From NCBI GenBank assembly GCA_015075555.1, contig JABTUD010000001.1, positions 1,483,227-1,547,226 on the forward strand: a stretch of 64,000 nt of DNA. Reading direction: 5' to 3'. Shown here piece by piece: positions 1 through 9,000 of the stretch. The position numbers were made by a program, and so were the translations under genes. Below the pieces are notes generated by a model. It was not told where the DNA came from and made no database searches. It saw nothing but the letters and a program-made list of their open reading frames with translations. This DNA comes from Thermoflexaceae bacterium. Its GTDB lineage: Bacteria; Chloroflexota; Dehalococcoidia; Tepidiformales; Tepidiformaceae. The first letter of the stretch is position 1, and every line of letters starts with the position of its first letter.

Positions 1-558
1 AGCAGCCACGAATTCAACGAGACCTTCTTCGAAGACGTGCGCGTGCCGGCCAAACAGCTGCTCGGCGAGGAGAACCGCGGCTGGTACGTTGGCACCACCA
101 CGCTCGACTTCGAGCGTAGCGGCATCGCCACAAGCGTGGCGCACCAGCTCATCGCCCAGGACATCGCCGCGTTCGCCCGCGACTCCGACGTTGGGCGCGG
201 TTCCCTTGCCCGCAACCCCGGACTTCGCGCCGAGCTCGCCGACCGCGCGATCGAAGCGCAGGTCGAATCGCTCATCTGCTACCGCATCATCTCCATGCAG
301 GAGCGGGGAGAGATCCCGAACAAGGAATCCTCGATTGCCAAGCTGTATTCGAGCGAGCTCGATGTGCGGCTGGCCGTCACTGGCATGCACGTCGCCGGGC
401 TATGGGGCCAGCTTTCGAGCCACGACGAAGCGCGCGTGCTCGATGGGCGTCTCCCCCGCTTCTACATGCACAGCACCACCAGCCCCATCGGCGGGGGCAC
501 AAGCGAAATCCAGCGCAACATCATCGCCACTCGCGGACTGGGGATGCCGCGGGCGTAG
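1..558 (+). CDS. Acyl-CoA dehydrogenase, C-terminal part (5' end outside window)
   Basis: The frame is open from the first base and ends at TAG 556-558, so this is the last 185 codons of a gene that starts upstream. Acyl-CoA dehydrogenases introduce the alpha,beta double bond into acyl-CoA using FAD. The visible part is the C-terminal helical domain. It begins with the family stretch FEDVRVPAKQLLGEENRGW and ends with GGGTSEIQRNIIATRGLG, the usual site of FAD/dimer contacts near the C-terminus. Downstream are a CoA-transferase and a crotonase, which fits acyl-CoA catabolism. Substrate chain length cannot be judged without the N-terminal half. Confidence 0.93.
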   Translation, partial: SSHEFNETFFEDVRVPAKQLLGEENRGWYVGTTTLDFERSGIATSVAHQLIAQDIAAFARDSDVGRGSLARNPGLRAELADRAIEAQVESLICYRIISMQERGEIPNKESSIAKLYSSELDVRLAVTGMHVAGLWGQLSSHDEARVLDGRLPRFYMHSTTSPIGGGTSEIQRNIIATRGLGMPRA

Positions 559-666
559 GCCCGGGCGGGCACAGCGCCCGCGGCGACGGCGGCATGGCCG
601 AACCTCCTGCGAGGGTCTACCCGCGGGCGCGGGGAGCAGCCGCCGGTTTGGTACCATATGTAACGT

Positions 667-1446
667 ATGTCTGCGAACAGCCAGCAAGCGCATGCGCCCG
701 AGTTCGGGGCAGGCCCGGACGAAGAGCCCCCGGGTCTCCCCGCGCCTGAGGAGACCATCCTCCGTATGCGCCAGGAGATCCTCTCCGGCGCGCACTGGTT
801 CGAGGCGCTTCTTGATGCCATCGGCCGGTGGCGCCTGCCAGTCGAGACGGTTGGCGGCCGGGAATACCGCTACCTGGTCGGCGCAGAGGCCTTTGACTGG
901 CTCCTGCTGGCCGAGCGGCTCCTTCTTGAGGCCGCCGACATTGTGCCCCCGGCCGGGCGTGACGCCCTCCTTTTCCAGGGGCGCTGGCCGCTCGACCTGC
1001 CCGAGGAGGAGTTCGAACGCAGGCTCGGCGCCGCCAAGCACAGCGCCCACCTGAACTTCCAGTATGGCGTCCTCGTCGAGCAGGCTCTCCAGCTCTCCGT
1101 TGAAGAGGAGATCCAGAAGGAGAGCCGCGCCCGCGCCTGGGGCCACGACCACCGCGATGATGAATCGATGTTCGAGCGCGTCTACGGCAAGTCCAGGGAC
1201 GAGCTGGCCGCGCAGTACTTCGAAGAGACCGGCAGCCTTCTCCGCTCCCGCGTTGCCTATCCCGATTGGCTCGACTTCACGTACTGGCTCTTTCGGCTGC
1301 GCATGCGCCGCCAGGATAAGGCGCGCGTTGCCAGCGACACACGCAAGGGGCTCGCCAGGCTCACGCTGATGGAGATCGAGGTCAGCGAACGCCACCGCGG
1401 CGCCCGGCTCGATGAGGCCGGGTTCCTTTCCCGTTACGGGGATTAG
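667..1446 (+). CDS. Conserved hypothetical protein, 259 aa
   Basis: I do not recognise a named family. The protein is soluble, rich in Glu, Arg and Leu, with no signal peptide or membrane segment. It opens with a polar Pro/Glu-rich stretch of about 25 residues. A predicted helical body follows, with clusters such as AFDWLLLAERLLLE (about residues 77-90) and a C-terminal basic/acidic segment. The ATG at 667 follows a short gap after the acyl-CoA dehydrogenase, so cotranscription is possible. Its coding character (strong third-position G/C, no competing long frame) supports a real gene. Confidence 0.75.
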   Translation: MSANSQQAHAPEFGAGPDEEPPGLPAPEETILRMRQEILSGAHWFEALLDAIGRWRLPVETVGGREYRYLVGAEAFDWLLLAERLLLEAADIVPPAGRDALLFQGRWPLDLPEEEFERRLGAAKHSAHLNFQYGVLVEQALQLSVEEEIQKESRARAWGHDHRDDESMFERVYGKSRDELAAQYFEETGSLLRSRVAYPDWLDFTYWLFRLRMRRQDKARVASDTRKGLARLTLMEIEVSERHRGARLDEAGFLSRYGD

Positions 1447-1516
1447 CCCTCCCCTGTTCGCGAGCCGCGGAGCGTATGATTCGCAATCGGCCGGCCGAAT
1501 CCTGGGGGTCTTTTCG

Positions 1517-2896
1517 ATGGAACGGAAACAGATTGAGCGCGCCGCACGGCTGGCGGGGCTAGAGCTCGCACCGGATACGGACGTTACCGTGACTGGCAAC
1601 GACCCCATCCTCGAAACGCCGTTCCACCTCGGCGAGGGGGCAGCCACGGCCCTGGCCCTCGTCGGGCAGGAGGCGGACCGCACCTGGCGGATGCGCGGCG
1701 GGCGTCAGCAATCTCTCTCGATCGATATCCGGCACGCGGCAGCCTCACTGCGCAGCAGTGTTCACCTGGAACTCATGGACGCCCCCACCCCCACGCGTGC
1801 CCGCCCCGGGTCCCACATCACGGCCATCTGGGAATGTGGCGACAGGCGCTTCATCCACCTCCACGGCAGTTTCACCGATGCGCCGGGAATCCTCGCCGAG
1901 CTGGGAGTGGGCGCCGATGCCCCGGCAGAGGAGATCGCAGCCGCAGTGAAGGGCCGGGGGGCGTTCGAGCTTGAGGACGCGCTCGCCGCGAAGGGCCTCT
2001 GCTCGGCCGTCTGCCGGACTGCGGGAGAGTGGGCCAAACACCCCCAGGGGGCGCTCCTCGCAACAAAGCCGGTGGTGGAAGTGACGAGAATCGGCGATTC
2101 GCCGCCGGAGCTGCCAGGAGCCGGCGAGCGGCCCCTGAGCGGCGTTAGGGTGCTGGACCTGACGCGCGTGCTGGCGGGGCCTACATGCGCGCGCACGCTC
2201 GCCGAGCACGGCGCCGATGTGCTGCATATCGCCTCGCCCAACCTGCCCACGAGCGCCCTCTTTGAGATGGATACCGGGCACGGCAAGCGGCAGGCGTACA
2301 TCGACCTGAACGACCCCGCCCAGGCAGAGACGCTCCGGGAGCTGGTTCGCGGAGCGGACGTTTTCTCCCAGGGATTCCAGGTGGGAACGCTCGCGCGCCG
2401 GGGCTTCGGTCCCGGGCAGGTGGCGGCGCTTCGGCCGGGGATCATCTACGTCTCGGAGAACGCCTTCGGGCACGAAGGGCCGTGGCGCCTGCGGCCCGGA
2501 TGGGAGCAGCTCGCCCAGTCCACCACGGGCGTGGCCACAAGGCAGGGTGCGGGCGGGCGCCCCGTGCTTGCCCCAGCGGCGATGAACGACTACACCACCG
2601 GCTACTTCGCAGCCCTTGGGACGATGATGGCGCTGCGCCGGCGCGCCGCTGAGGGTGGCTCCTGGATGGTCACGGTGTCCCTATCGCAGACGAGCATGTG
2701 GTACTACCGGCTTGGCCACGACCTGGACCCTGCCCGCGCCACCGGCACAGGGGATGTTGCGGCATTCCTCGATGAGAGAGCCACGCCTTATGGGAGAATG
2801 AAGTATCTCCGCCCCACACTGGTGATGTCGGAGACGCCTCCACGGTGGGAGCTGCCGTCGGCGCCCCCGGGTAGCGGCGAACCTGCGTGGGTGTAG
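1517..2896 (+). CDS. CaiB/BaiF-type (family III) CoA-transferase
   Basis: Family III CoA-transferases move CoA between carboxylic acids through an enzyme-bound aspartyl-CoA. The C-terminal half (from about residue 205) carries the signature PLSGVRVLDLTRVLAGPTC, followed by AEHGADVLHI and the later NAFGHEGPW stretch. The first 200 residues are a poorly conserved extra domain, as in the longer 450-residue members of the family. I chose the ATG at 1517 (MERKQIERAARL) over an upstream in-frame start because the earlier stretch overlaps the preceding gene. It lies downstream of an acyl-CoA dehydrogenase and upstream of hydrolases. The acid it activates is unknown. Confidence 0.87.
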   Translation: MERKQIERAARLAGLELAPDTDVTVTGNDPILETPFHLGEGAATALALVGQEADRTWRMRGGRQQSLSIDIRHAAASLRSSVHLELMDAPTPTRARPGSHITAIWECGDRRFIHLHGSFTDAPGILAELGVGADAPAEEIAAAVKGRGAFELEDALAAKGLCSAVCRTAGEWAKHPQGALLATKPVVEVTRIGDSPPELPGAGERPLSGVRVLDLTRVLAGPTCARTLAEHGADVLHIASPNLPTSALFEMDTGHGKRQAYIDLNDPAQAETLRELVRGADVFSQGFQVGTLARRGFGPGQVAALRPGIIYVSENAFGHEGPWRLRPGWEQLAQSTTGVATRQGAGGRPVLAPAAMNDYTTGYFAALGTMMALRRRAAEGGSWMVTVSLSQTSMWYYRLGHDLDPARATGTGDVAAFLDERATPYGRMKYLRPTLVMSETPPRWELPSAPPGSGEPAWV

Positions 2897-2954
2897 CGAC
2901 GGCCGGGTAAGGTGATAATCCGCAGAACCGGATACGGCCACCAGGAGGGAAGCG

Positions 2955-3719
2955 ATGCCCGGCTTTGACTCAGACGGCGTGACCATCCACTTCGTGGACG
3001 AGGGCCAGGGGCCGCCCATCGTGCTCGTCCATGGGTTTGCCGGCAGCATCGAATCGAACTGGCGCGCCCCGGGCATCATCGACGCCCTGGTCGGGTCCGG
3101 CCGCCGGGTGATAGCCCTCGACTGCAGGGGCCACGGCCAGAGCGGAAAGCCCCACGACCCGGAAGCGTACTCCGGCGCGAAGATGCCCGGGGACGTAATC
3201 GCCCTGATGGACCACCTGCAAATCGCAAAGACCGACCTGATGGGGTATTCCATGGGCGGTGGAATCGCGACCACCCTCATGTTGTCACACCCTTCGAGGT
3301 TCAATGCTGTCATCATCGGAGGCGCCGGCTACTTCGGCGGCGGCGGAGGCGAACGCGCAGCCCGCTTCAACCCCATTGCTGAGGCGCTCGAAGCGCGCGA
3401 TCCCGGCCAGCTGACGGACCCCATGGCCCGCGGGCTGCGCGCTTTCGCCGAAAGGAACGGCAACGACCTCCTCGCGCTCGCTGCCATCCAGCGGTCCAAT
3501 CGGACCGGCGCCGGCAGTGCAGGCCTTGCTCACGTCACGAACCCCGTGCTCGTCCTTGCAGGCAGCGGCGACCCGGTGATGCCATCGGCGCAGCAGCTGG
3601 CGGCAACGGTACCGGGCGCGCAGCTCATGATCGTCCCGGGTGATCACCTCTCGGTCGTCCGCGGGCCCGCCTACTCCTCGGCGGTGGTGGAGTTTCTCTC
3701 TCTCGCCTCGCCTGTATAG
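2955..3719 (+). CDS. Alpha/beta hydrolase, 254 aa
   Basis: This is a soluble alpha/beta-hydrolase-fold enzyme of about the usual length. The oxyanion-hole motif is VHGF (residues 25-28). The nucleophile elbow is GYSMGG with Ser99, the acid is probably Asp206 (GSGDPVMP), and the general base is His231 (PGDHLS). An AGGAGG ribosome-binding site sits just before the ATG. A second, more distant hydrolase follows 43 bases downstream in the same direction. The substrate cannot be inferred. Confidence 0.9.
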   Translation: MPGFDSDGVTIHFVDEGQGPPIVLVHGFAGSIESNWRAPGIIDALVGSGRRVIALDCRGHGQSGKPHDPEAYSGAKMPGDVIALMDHLQIAKTDLMGYSMGGGIATTLMLSHPSRFNAVIIGGAGYFGGGGGERAARFNPIAEALEARDPGQLTDPMARGLRAFAERNGNDLLALAAIQRSNRTGAGSAGLAHVTNPVLVLAGSGDPVMPSAQQLAATVPGAQLMIVPGDHLSVVRGPAYSSAVVEFLSLASPV

Positions 3720-3762
3720 ACGTCTCTGCACGCTGACCCCGCCGCTCCGCTAAGATCCCCTC

Positions 3763-4584
3763 GTGCGCGCCGTCACCGATCGTTTCCTGCAGGCCGCCGA
3801 TGGGCTCCGGCTTCACATCGCCAGCTTCGGCGGAGACGAGGGCCCACCGCTGCTCTTCATCCACGGCTCGTTCGGCCACGCCCGCGTCTGGGACTTCGTC
3901 GTGTCATACCTTCCCCCGCAGCGCCGGGCGGTGGCGATGGACCTGCCCGGGCACGGCGATTCCTCACACGCCCCGCACGAAGAGCGCTACGCCTTCGAAC
4001 ACCTGGTTGAGGACATCCGCTGCGTTGTGGAGCTCATTGGCGGCAAGCCAGTGCTCGCCGGGCATTCGGTTGGTAGCGCGCTGGCGATGCTCTGCGGCGC
4101 GGCATTCCCCGGTCTGCTCTCCGGCGCCGTGCTCATGGACATCGATCCGCGCCCACCCGATCGCCAGCCGCAGCACCTGAACGACGTGGGCCGGTCTCCG
4201 CCGCGGAGCTACCCGAGCATGGCGCTGGCGGCGGCCCGCGAAGCGCGCATCGCGCCAGCAGCCTCGCCGGCCGTGCAATCCCACCTCGCCCTGCACGGCT
4301 ACCGCCTGACCGATGCGGGCTATACCCAGAAGTTCGACCAGGCGTTCCTGCGCTCGGTGCGGACCTGGGATGCGCGCGAGCTCCTCCCGGCGGTTACCAT
4401 CCCCGCGCTTGTGCTGCGCGGTGGCGATTCGACAGTCATGTCGGACGAAGGCTACCGCGATCTGATCGAACGGCTGCCGAATGTGCGCGGTGAGACGGTG
4501 TTCGGGGCAACACACCAGCTCCACCTCGATATGCCAAAGGCAGTCGCCGCCGCCATCGAGAGTTTCGTCGCAGGACTACGGTAG
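3763..4584 (+). CDS. Alpha/beta hydrolase, 273 aa
   Basis: This is a second alpha/beta-hydrolase-fold protein with a GTG start. It shows the oxyanion motif FIHGSFGH (residues 33-40), the strand and turn MDLPGHGDS, and the nucleophile elbow AGHSVGS with Ser102. Asp in RGGDSTVMSD and His in ATHQLHLDMP are candidates for the rest of the triad. It is likely cotranscribed with the hydrolase upstream. Its stop lies 3 bases from the stop of the convergent crotonase gene, so the two transcripts must overlap. The substrate is unknown. Confidence 0.88.
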   Translation: MRAVTDRFLQAADGLRLHIASFGGDEGPPLLFIHGSFGHARVWDFVVSYLPPQRRAVAMDLPGHGDSSHAPHEERYAFEHLVEDIRCVVELIGGKPVLAGHSVGSALAMLCGAAFPGLLSGAVLMDIDPRPPDRQPQHLNDVGRSPPRSYPSMALAAAREARIAPAASPAVQSHLALHGYRLTDAGYTQKFDQAFLRSVRTWDARELLPAVTIPALVLRGGDSTVMSDEGYRDLIERLPNVRGETVFGATHQLHLDMPKAVAAAIESFVAGLR

Positions 4585-4587
4585 AGC

Positions 4588-5376
4588 TCAGGTCCCGGCC
4601 GCATCCCTTCCCCGTGCGAGGGCGCGTGCGGCAAGCAGGTAATCCGCGTCGCTGTGGTTCACGTAGTCGGGGACCATCGCATTGGCGAGCGCGCGTGTGG
4701 TGGACTTGGTCATGGCGATGGCCAGCGGGTCCTTTGCGAGGAGTTTGGCTGCGAGGGCGCGGGCAGCGGGCAAAACCTCGGCATCGGGCACAACCTGGTT
4801 CAGGAGCCCGAAGCGGAGCGCGTCTGCTGAGGAGAAGCGGTCGCACGTCATCACGAGCTCCTTCGTGCGCGCGGGCCCAACTTCGCGCATCAGCCGCGAC
4901 AACGCTGCCCATGAGAGCGGGATGTTCAGGTCGATTTCGGGGATGGAGAACCACGCCGATTCACCGGCGATGCGCAGGTCCAGGCAGGCCGCGAAGGCGA
5001 GGGCCCCGCCCACGGCGAGCCCGTTGATGGCGCCGATGGTGACCTGGTCGAGCGCTTCGAGGGCAGCCGTTGTGCGCGTGCCGGTGCCGGCCCAGAGCCG
5101 GTCTTCGAGCGGCGAGGCGCCCGGGGCGCTGGGCAACGAAAGGAGCTGGTCGGCGGCCTTCTTGAATGCCCCTCGATCGGCGCCCGCCGAGAAGGCCCGG
5201 CCGGCGCCGGTCATGATGATCACCCGCGCCGAGGCATCGCGCTGCAACGTGTAGCAGGCTTCTTGCAGCTCATCGTGCATCTTGAAGCTGATGGCGTTGA
5301 GCTTTTCGGGCCTGTTGAGCGTGATTGTGACCAGGCCGGGAAGATCACGGTCGTGTTCGACCAGCAGTGTTTCCAT
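4588..5376 (-). CDS. Enoyl-CoA hydratase/isomerase (crotonase) family protein
   Basis: This 262-residue protein has the crotonase fold: NRPEKLNAIS near the N-terminus, the first oxyanion segment SAGAD (63-67) and the second oxyanion Gly pair in NGLAVGGA (118-125). In true hydratases the second segment is followed by a catalytic Glu, equivalent to Glu144 of rat enoyl-CoA hydratase. Here that position appears to be Ala127, while the second Glu is kept in IPEIDL (Glu147). It may therefore be an isomerase or another crotonase rather than a classical hydratase. An AGGAAGT-like ribosome-binding site precedes the ATG. Confidence 0.88.
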   Translation of the reverse strand: METLLVEHDRDLPGLVTITLNRPEKLNAISFKMHDELQEACYTLQRDASARVIIMTGAGRAFSAGADRGAFKKAADQLLSLPSAPGASPLEDRLWAGTGTRTTAALEALDQVTIGAINGLAVGGALAFAACLDLRIAGESAWFSIPEIDLNIPLSWAALSRLMREVGPARTKELVMTCDRFSSADALRFGLLNQVVPDAEVLPAARALAAKLLAKDPLAIAMTKSTTRALANAMVPDYVNHSDADYLLAARALARGRDAAGT

Positions 5377-5463
5377 ATCGACTTCCTCCGTAAGAACGGA
5401 CGGAATGTAGCACTGCGGAGGCCCTCCGGTCGCGCGGAAGGGCCCCCGGGCCGGGCCGCCCGG

Positions 5464-5973
5464 TCATTCCATCGCCGGGCGGCCCAGCCCGCCCATGGAG
5501 TCGGCGGCCATCCTGGCGCCGTCAAACGTGATGAACTTCTCCGGCACGACCTCCAGGACAACCCGGCGTGGCGAGTCGAGCATCTTCGCGAACCCGGCTG
5601 CCTGGGCAGCGTTCCCCGGGATCAGTGCCGCCGCCAGCACCGGGTAGTACCAGGCCTTCGTCTCTTCGTCTTCGTGCACGATGCAGCGGCCCTTGATGGT
5701 AACCGTACGGCCGGCTGCCATCTTCGATCCCGTGCTCGTCACCACGACGGAGACGCGCCCATCACGGCGGACAGCGGGGATGCGCTTTCGCTGCGCCGAG
5801 GCCGTGAGCCAAACGCGGCCATCGCGCCACACGTAGCTCATCACGACGCCCACGGGCCACCCATCGCGGGTCGACCAGATGAAGGTGCACTCGTTCTGGG
5901 TGTGGAGGAGCCTTTCCCGGGTCTCGTCATCGAGGGGGTAGATGGAGACCTCTTCATAGTTGGTTATCGACAC
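5464..5973 (-). CDS. Pyridoxamine-5'-phosphate-oxidase-like (FMN-binding split barrel) protein
   Basis: The 169-residue product has the split-barrel pattern of the PNPOx-like superfamily. An N-terminal helix is followed by the strand CTFIWSTRDGWPVGVVMSYVW, then RVWLTAS with Arg/Lys residues that could bind FMN or F420 phosphate, and the strands VSVVVTSTG and VTIKGRCIVHED. I prefer the GTG at 5973 (VSITNYEEVSIY) because GGAG lies at a suitable distance upstream. An ATG 54 bases earlier has no such signal. It probably reduces or oxidises a small molecule, but the cofactor is unproven. Confidence 0.78.
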   Translation of the reverse strand: MSITNYEEVSIYPLDDETRERLLHTQNECTFIWSTRDGWPVGVVMSYVWRDGRVWLTASAQRKRIPAVRRDGRVSVVVTSTGSKMAAGRTVTIKGRCIVHEDEETKAWYYPVLAAALIPGNAAQAAGFAKMLDSPRRVVLEVVPEKFITFDGARMAADSMGGLGRPAME

Positions 5974-6081
5974 TGCGCTGCTCCGGATCAGGCCAATCGG
6001 CCTGGAGTTTGGCCAAGCGTACAGCACGGGCGGCGAGACACGGGATGTGCCCCGGACAGGCGAACCCGGCCATCGCCTGGC

Positions 6082-9000
6082 TCAGCGGATTACGAAGTAA
6101 CGCGCTTCGGGGTGGTGGACAATGATGGCGCTTGTGGACTGCTCGGGGTGCCACTGGAAGGTCTCGCTCAGCTCCACGCCGATACGGCCCGGGCCGAGCA
6201 GCCTGGCGATGCCTTTCTGTTGTTCCAGGTCCGGGCAGGCGGGGTAGCCGAAGGAGTAGCGTGACCCCCGGTAACCCTGGGCGAAGATCTCGCGCATGGT
6301 CGGGGCATCGTCGCCGGCGATGCCAAGCTCCTCGCGGATGCGCCTGTGCCAGAACTCGGCCAGCGCCTCCGCGCATTCCACGGCGAAGCCGTGAAAATGC
6401 AGGTAATCGCGGTACTCGTTGGCCCGGAAGAGCTCCTGAGCGAAGCCGGTGGCGCGCGAGCCCATGGTCACGAGCGAGAATGCCACGGTGTCGTATTCGC
6501 CGCTCTCGACGGAGCGAAAGAAGTCGGCGATACAGAGGTGGCGGCCGCTCGACTGGCGAGGGAACTCGAAGCGCACGGGTTCGCCCATGGGGGCGCCATC
6601 GCTCATCTCCGGCCAGACCAGCAGGCCGTTACCTTCGGACTGGCAGGGGTAGTAGCCGTAGACCACCTGCGGAACAAGCAGCTGCTCCGCGATCGCGCGC
6701 TCCTGCCAGCGCCGGAAGACCGGGCGCACCTCCTGGTCCACGAAAGCCTCGTATTCGCGGTCGCTGCGCTGGCCCTTCTGGTACTGCCACTGCCCGCGGA
6801 AGAGCGCCACCTCGTTGACGAAGGGATAGATGTCGCGCAGCGGCAGCCCGCGCACCACGCGCGAGCCCCAGAATGGCGGCTGCGGTACGGGCACGTCTTT
6901 GCGCACATCGCTGCGGACGGCCGGGGCTACTGCCGAATTCGCCGCCTCCCTCCTCCCTCCTCCCTCCTTCCCCCGGGGGGAAGCGGCGGGAGCGGCATCC
7001 CCGGCCATCAGGCTGTTGAGCATGGCCAGCCCTTCGAAAGCGTCCTGGCAGTAGAACACGCGGCCACGGTAGATAGCGCGCAACTCCTCCTCGACGTAGC
7101 GCCGGGTGAGCGCGGCGCCGCCAAGGAGAACGGGGAAGTGCGAAAGCTCGCGCTCGTTCAGCTCCTCCAGGTCCTCGCGCATGACGACCGTGCTCTTCAC
7201 GAGCAGGCCGCTCAGGCCGATGGCGTCGGCATCCACTTCGAGCGCCTTCTCGATGATGTTCTGGATGGGCTGCTTGATGCCCAGGTTGTGCACCGAATAG
7301 CCGTTGTTGGTGAGGATGATGTCGACCAGGTTCTTGCCGATGTCGTGGACATCTCCCCGCACCGTCGCGAGCACGATTCTCCCCCTGGTCGAACCGGCCG
7401 CACGCTCCATATGGGGCTCGAGGTGTGCGACGGCTGACTTCATCGTCTCGGCGCTCTGGAGCACAAAGGGAAGCTGCATCTTCCCGGAGCCAAAGAGCTC
7501 GCCGACCACCTTCATGCCCTCGAGCAGGGTTTCATTGATGATGCTGAGCGCGCTGCGAACAGCCAGCGCTTCGTCGAGGTCGGCGTCGATGCCGCGCCGG
7601 TCGCCATCAATGATGCGCTGGCGAAGCCGCTCATCCACGGGCAGCGCAGAACGATCGGGTTTGGCCCTGCGCCCTTCCTCTGCCCCTTCGAAGAGGCCGA
7701 TGAAGTGCGTGAGCGGGTCGTAGCCCTCGCTGCGCCGGTCGTAGATGAGGTCCCGCGCGGCTTTGAGCTGCTCCTCCGGGATACGGTTCAGGGGGACGAT
7801 CTGGCGCGCGTTGACGATGGCGGCATCGAGGCCATGGTCGATGGCTTCGAAAAGGAAGACCGAGTTCAGGACGCGCCGGGCAGCGGGCTTGAGGCCGAAG
7901 GAGACGTTCGAAACGCCGAGGATGGTGTGCACCCCCGGCAGCTCCGCCTTCACCTGCCGGATGGCAGCGAGCGTCTCCATGGCGTCGCGCCGCAGGTCCT
8001 CCTGCCCGCCGCTGAGCGGGAAGGTGAGCATGTCGAAGAGCAGGTCCCCGGGCTCCAGCCCGTAGCGATCCACGGCGATCTCATGAATGCGATGGGCAAC
8101 GCGCAGCTTCCACTCGGCGGTGCGGGCCTGCCCTTCTTCATCGATCGTCAGTGCCACCGCGGCGGCGCCGAAACGCTTGAGCAGGGGCAGCAGCCGGGTG
8201 ATCTTCCGTTCGCCGTCTTCCAGGTTGATGGAATTGACGATCGCCTTGCCGCCATAGAGCTTGAGCGCAGTCTCGATCACCGGCGGTTCGGTGGAATCGA
8301 ACATCAGCGGCAGGGTCGACTGCGTCCTCAGCACCGAAGCCAGCCGTTCCATATCTGGCACGCCGGGCCGTCCCACGTAATCGACCATCACATCCAGGAC
8401 ATGTGCCCCTTCGGCCGCCTGTTCGCGGGCCAGGTTGACCATGCCATCGGTATCTTCCGCCAGCAGCAGGTCGCGGAACGCCCGTGACCCGGTCGCGTTC
8501 AGCCGTTCTCCCACCACCAGGAACGAGGTCTGCTGCTCGAAGGGAACGCTCGTGTAGGTGGAGCTGCACGCCGGTTCGTACGCGGCGCGGCGGGCTTTCG
8601 GCGGGCGGCGGCCGATTGCGGCGATCGCAGCCTCAAAGTCGGCCGGGCGCGTGCCACAGCACCCGCCGACTATGTTCGTCCCGAACTCCTCAACAAAGAT
8701 GCGCTGGTAGCGGGCGAATTCCTGCGGCGAAAGCCGGTAGCATGCCTCGCCGTCGACAATCTCGGGCAGGCCGGCATTGGGCGCCACGAACACCGGCCGC
8801 CGTGAATGCTCGGCCAGGTAGCGCACGTGCTCCACCATCTGCTCCGGCCCGGTGGCGCAGTTGATGCCGATGATGTCGACCACATCGAGCGCCTCAAGTG
8901 CCGTCAGAGCGCAAGCGATATCGGAGCCGAGGAGCATCGTGCCCGTCGTCTCGATGGTGACGCTGGCGATGACCGGGGCAAAGAGACCGGTCTCCGCGAA

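Noticed and set aside
5400..5463. Possible short gene between the crotonase and the split-barrel gene
   Set aside because: The gap of less than 100 bases carries only GC-rich sequence with no start and ribosome-binding site.
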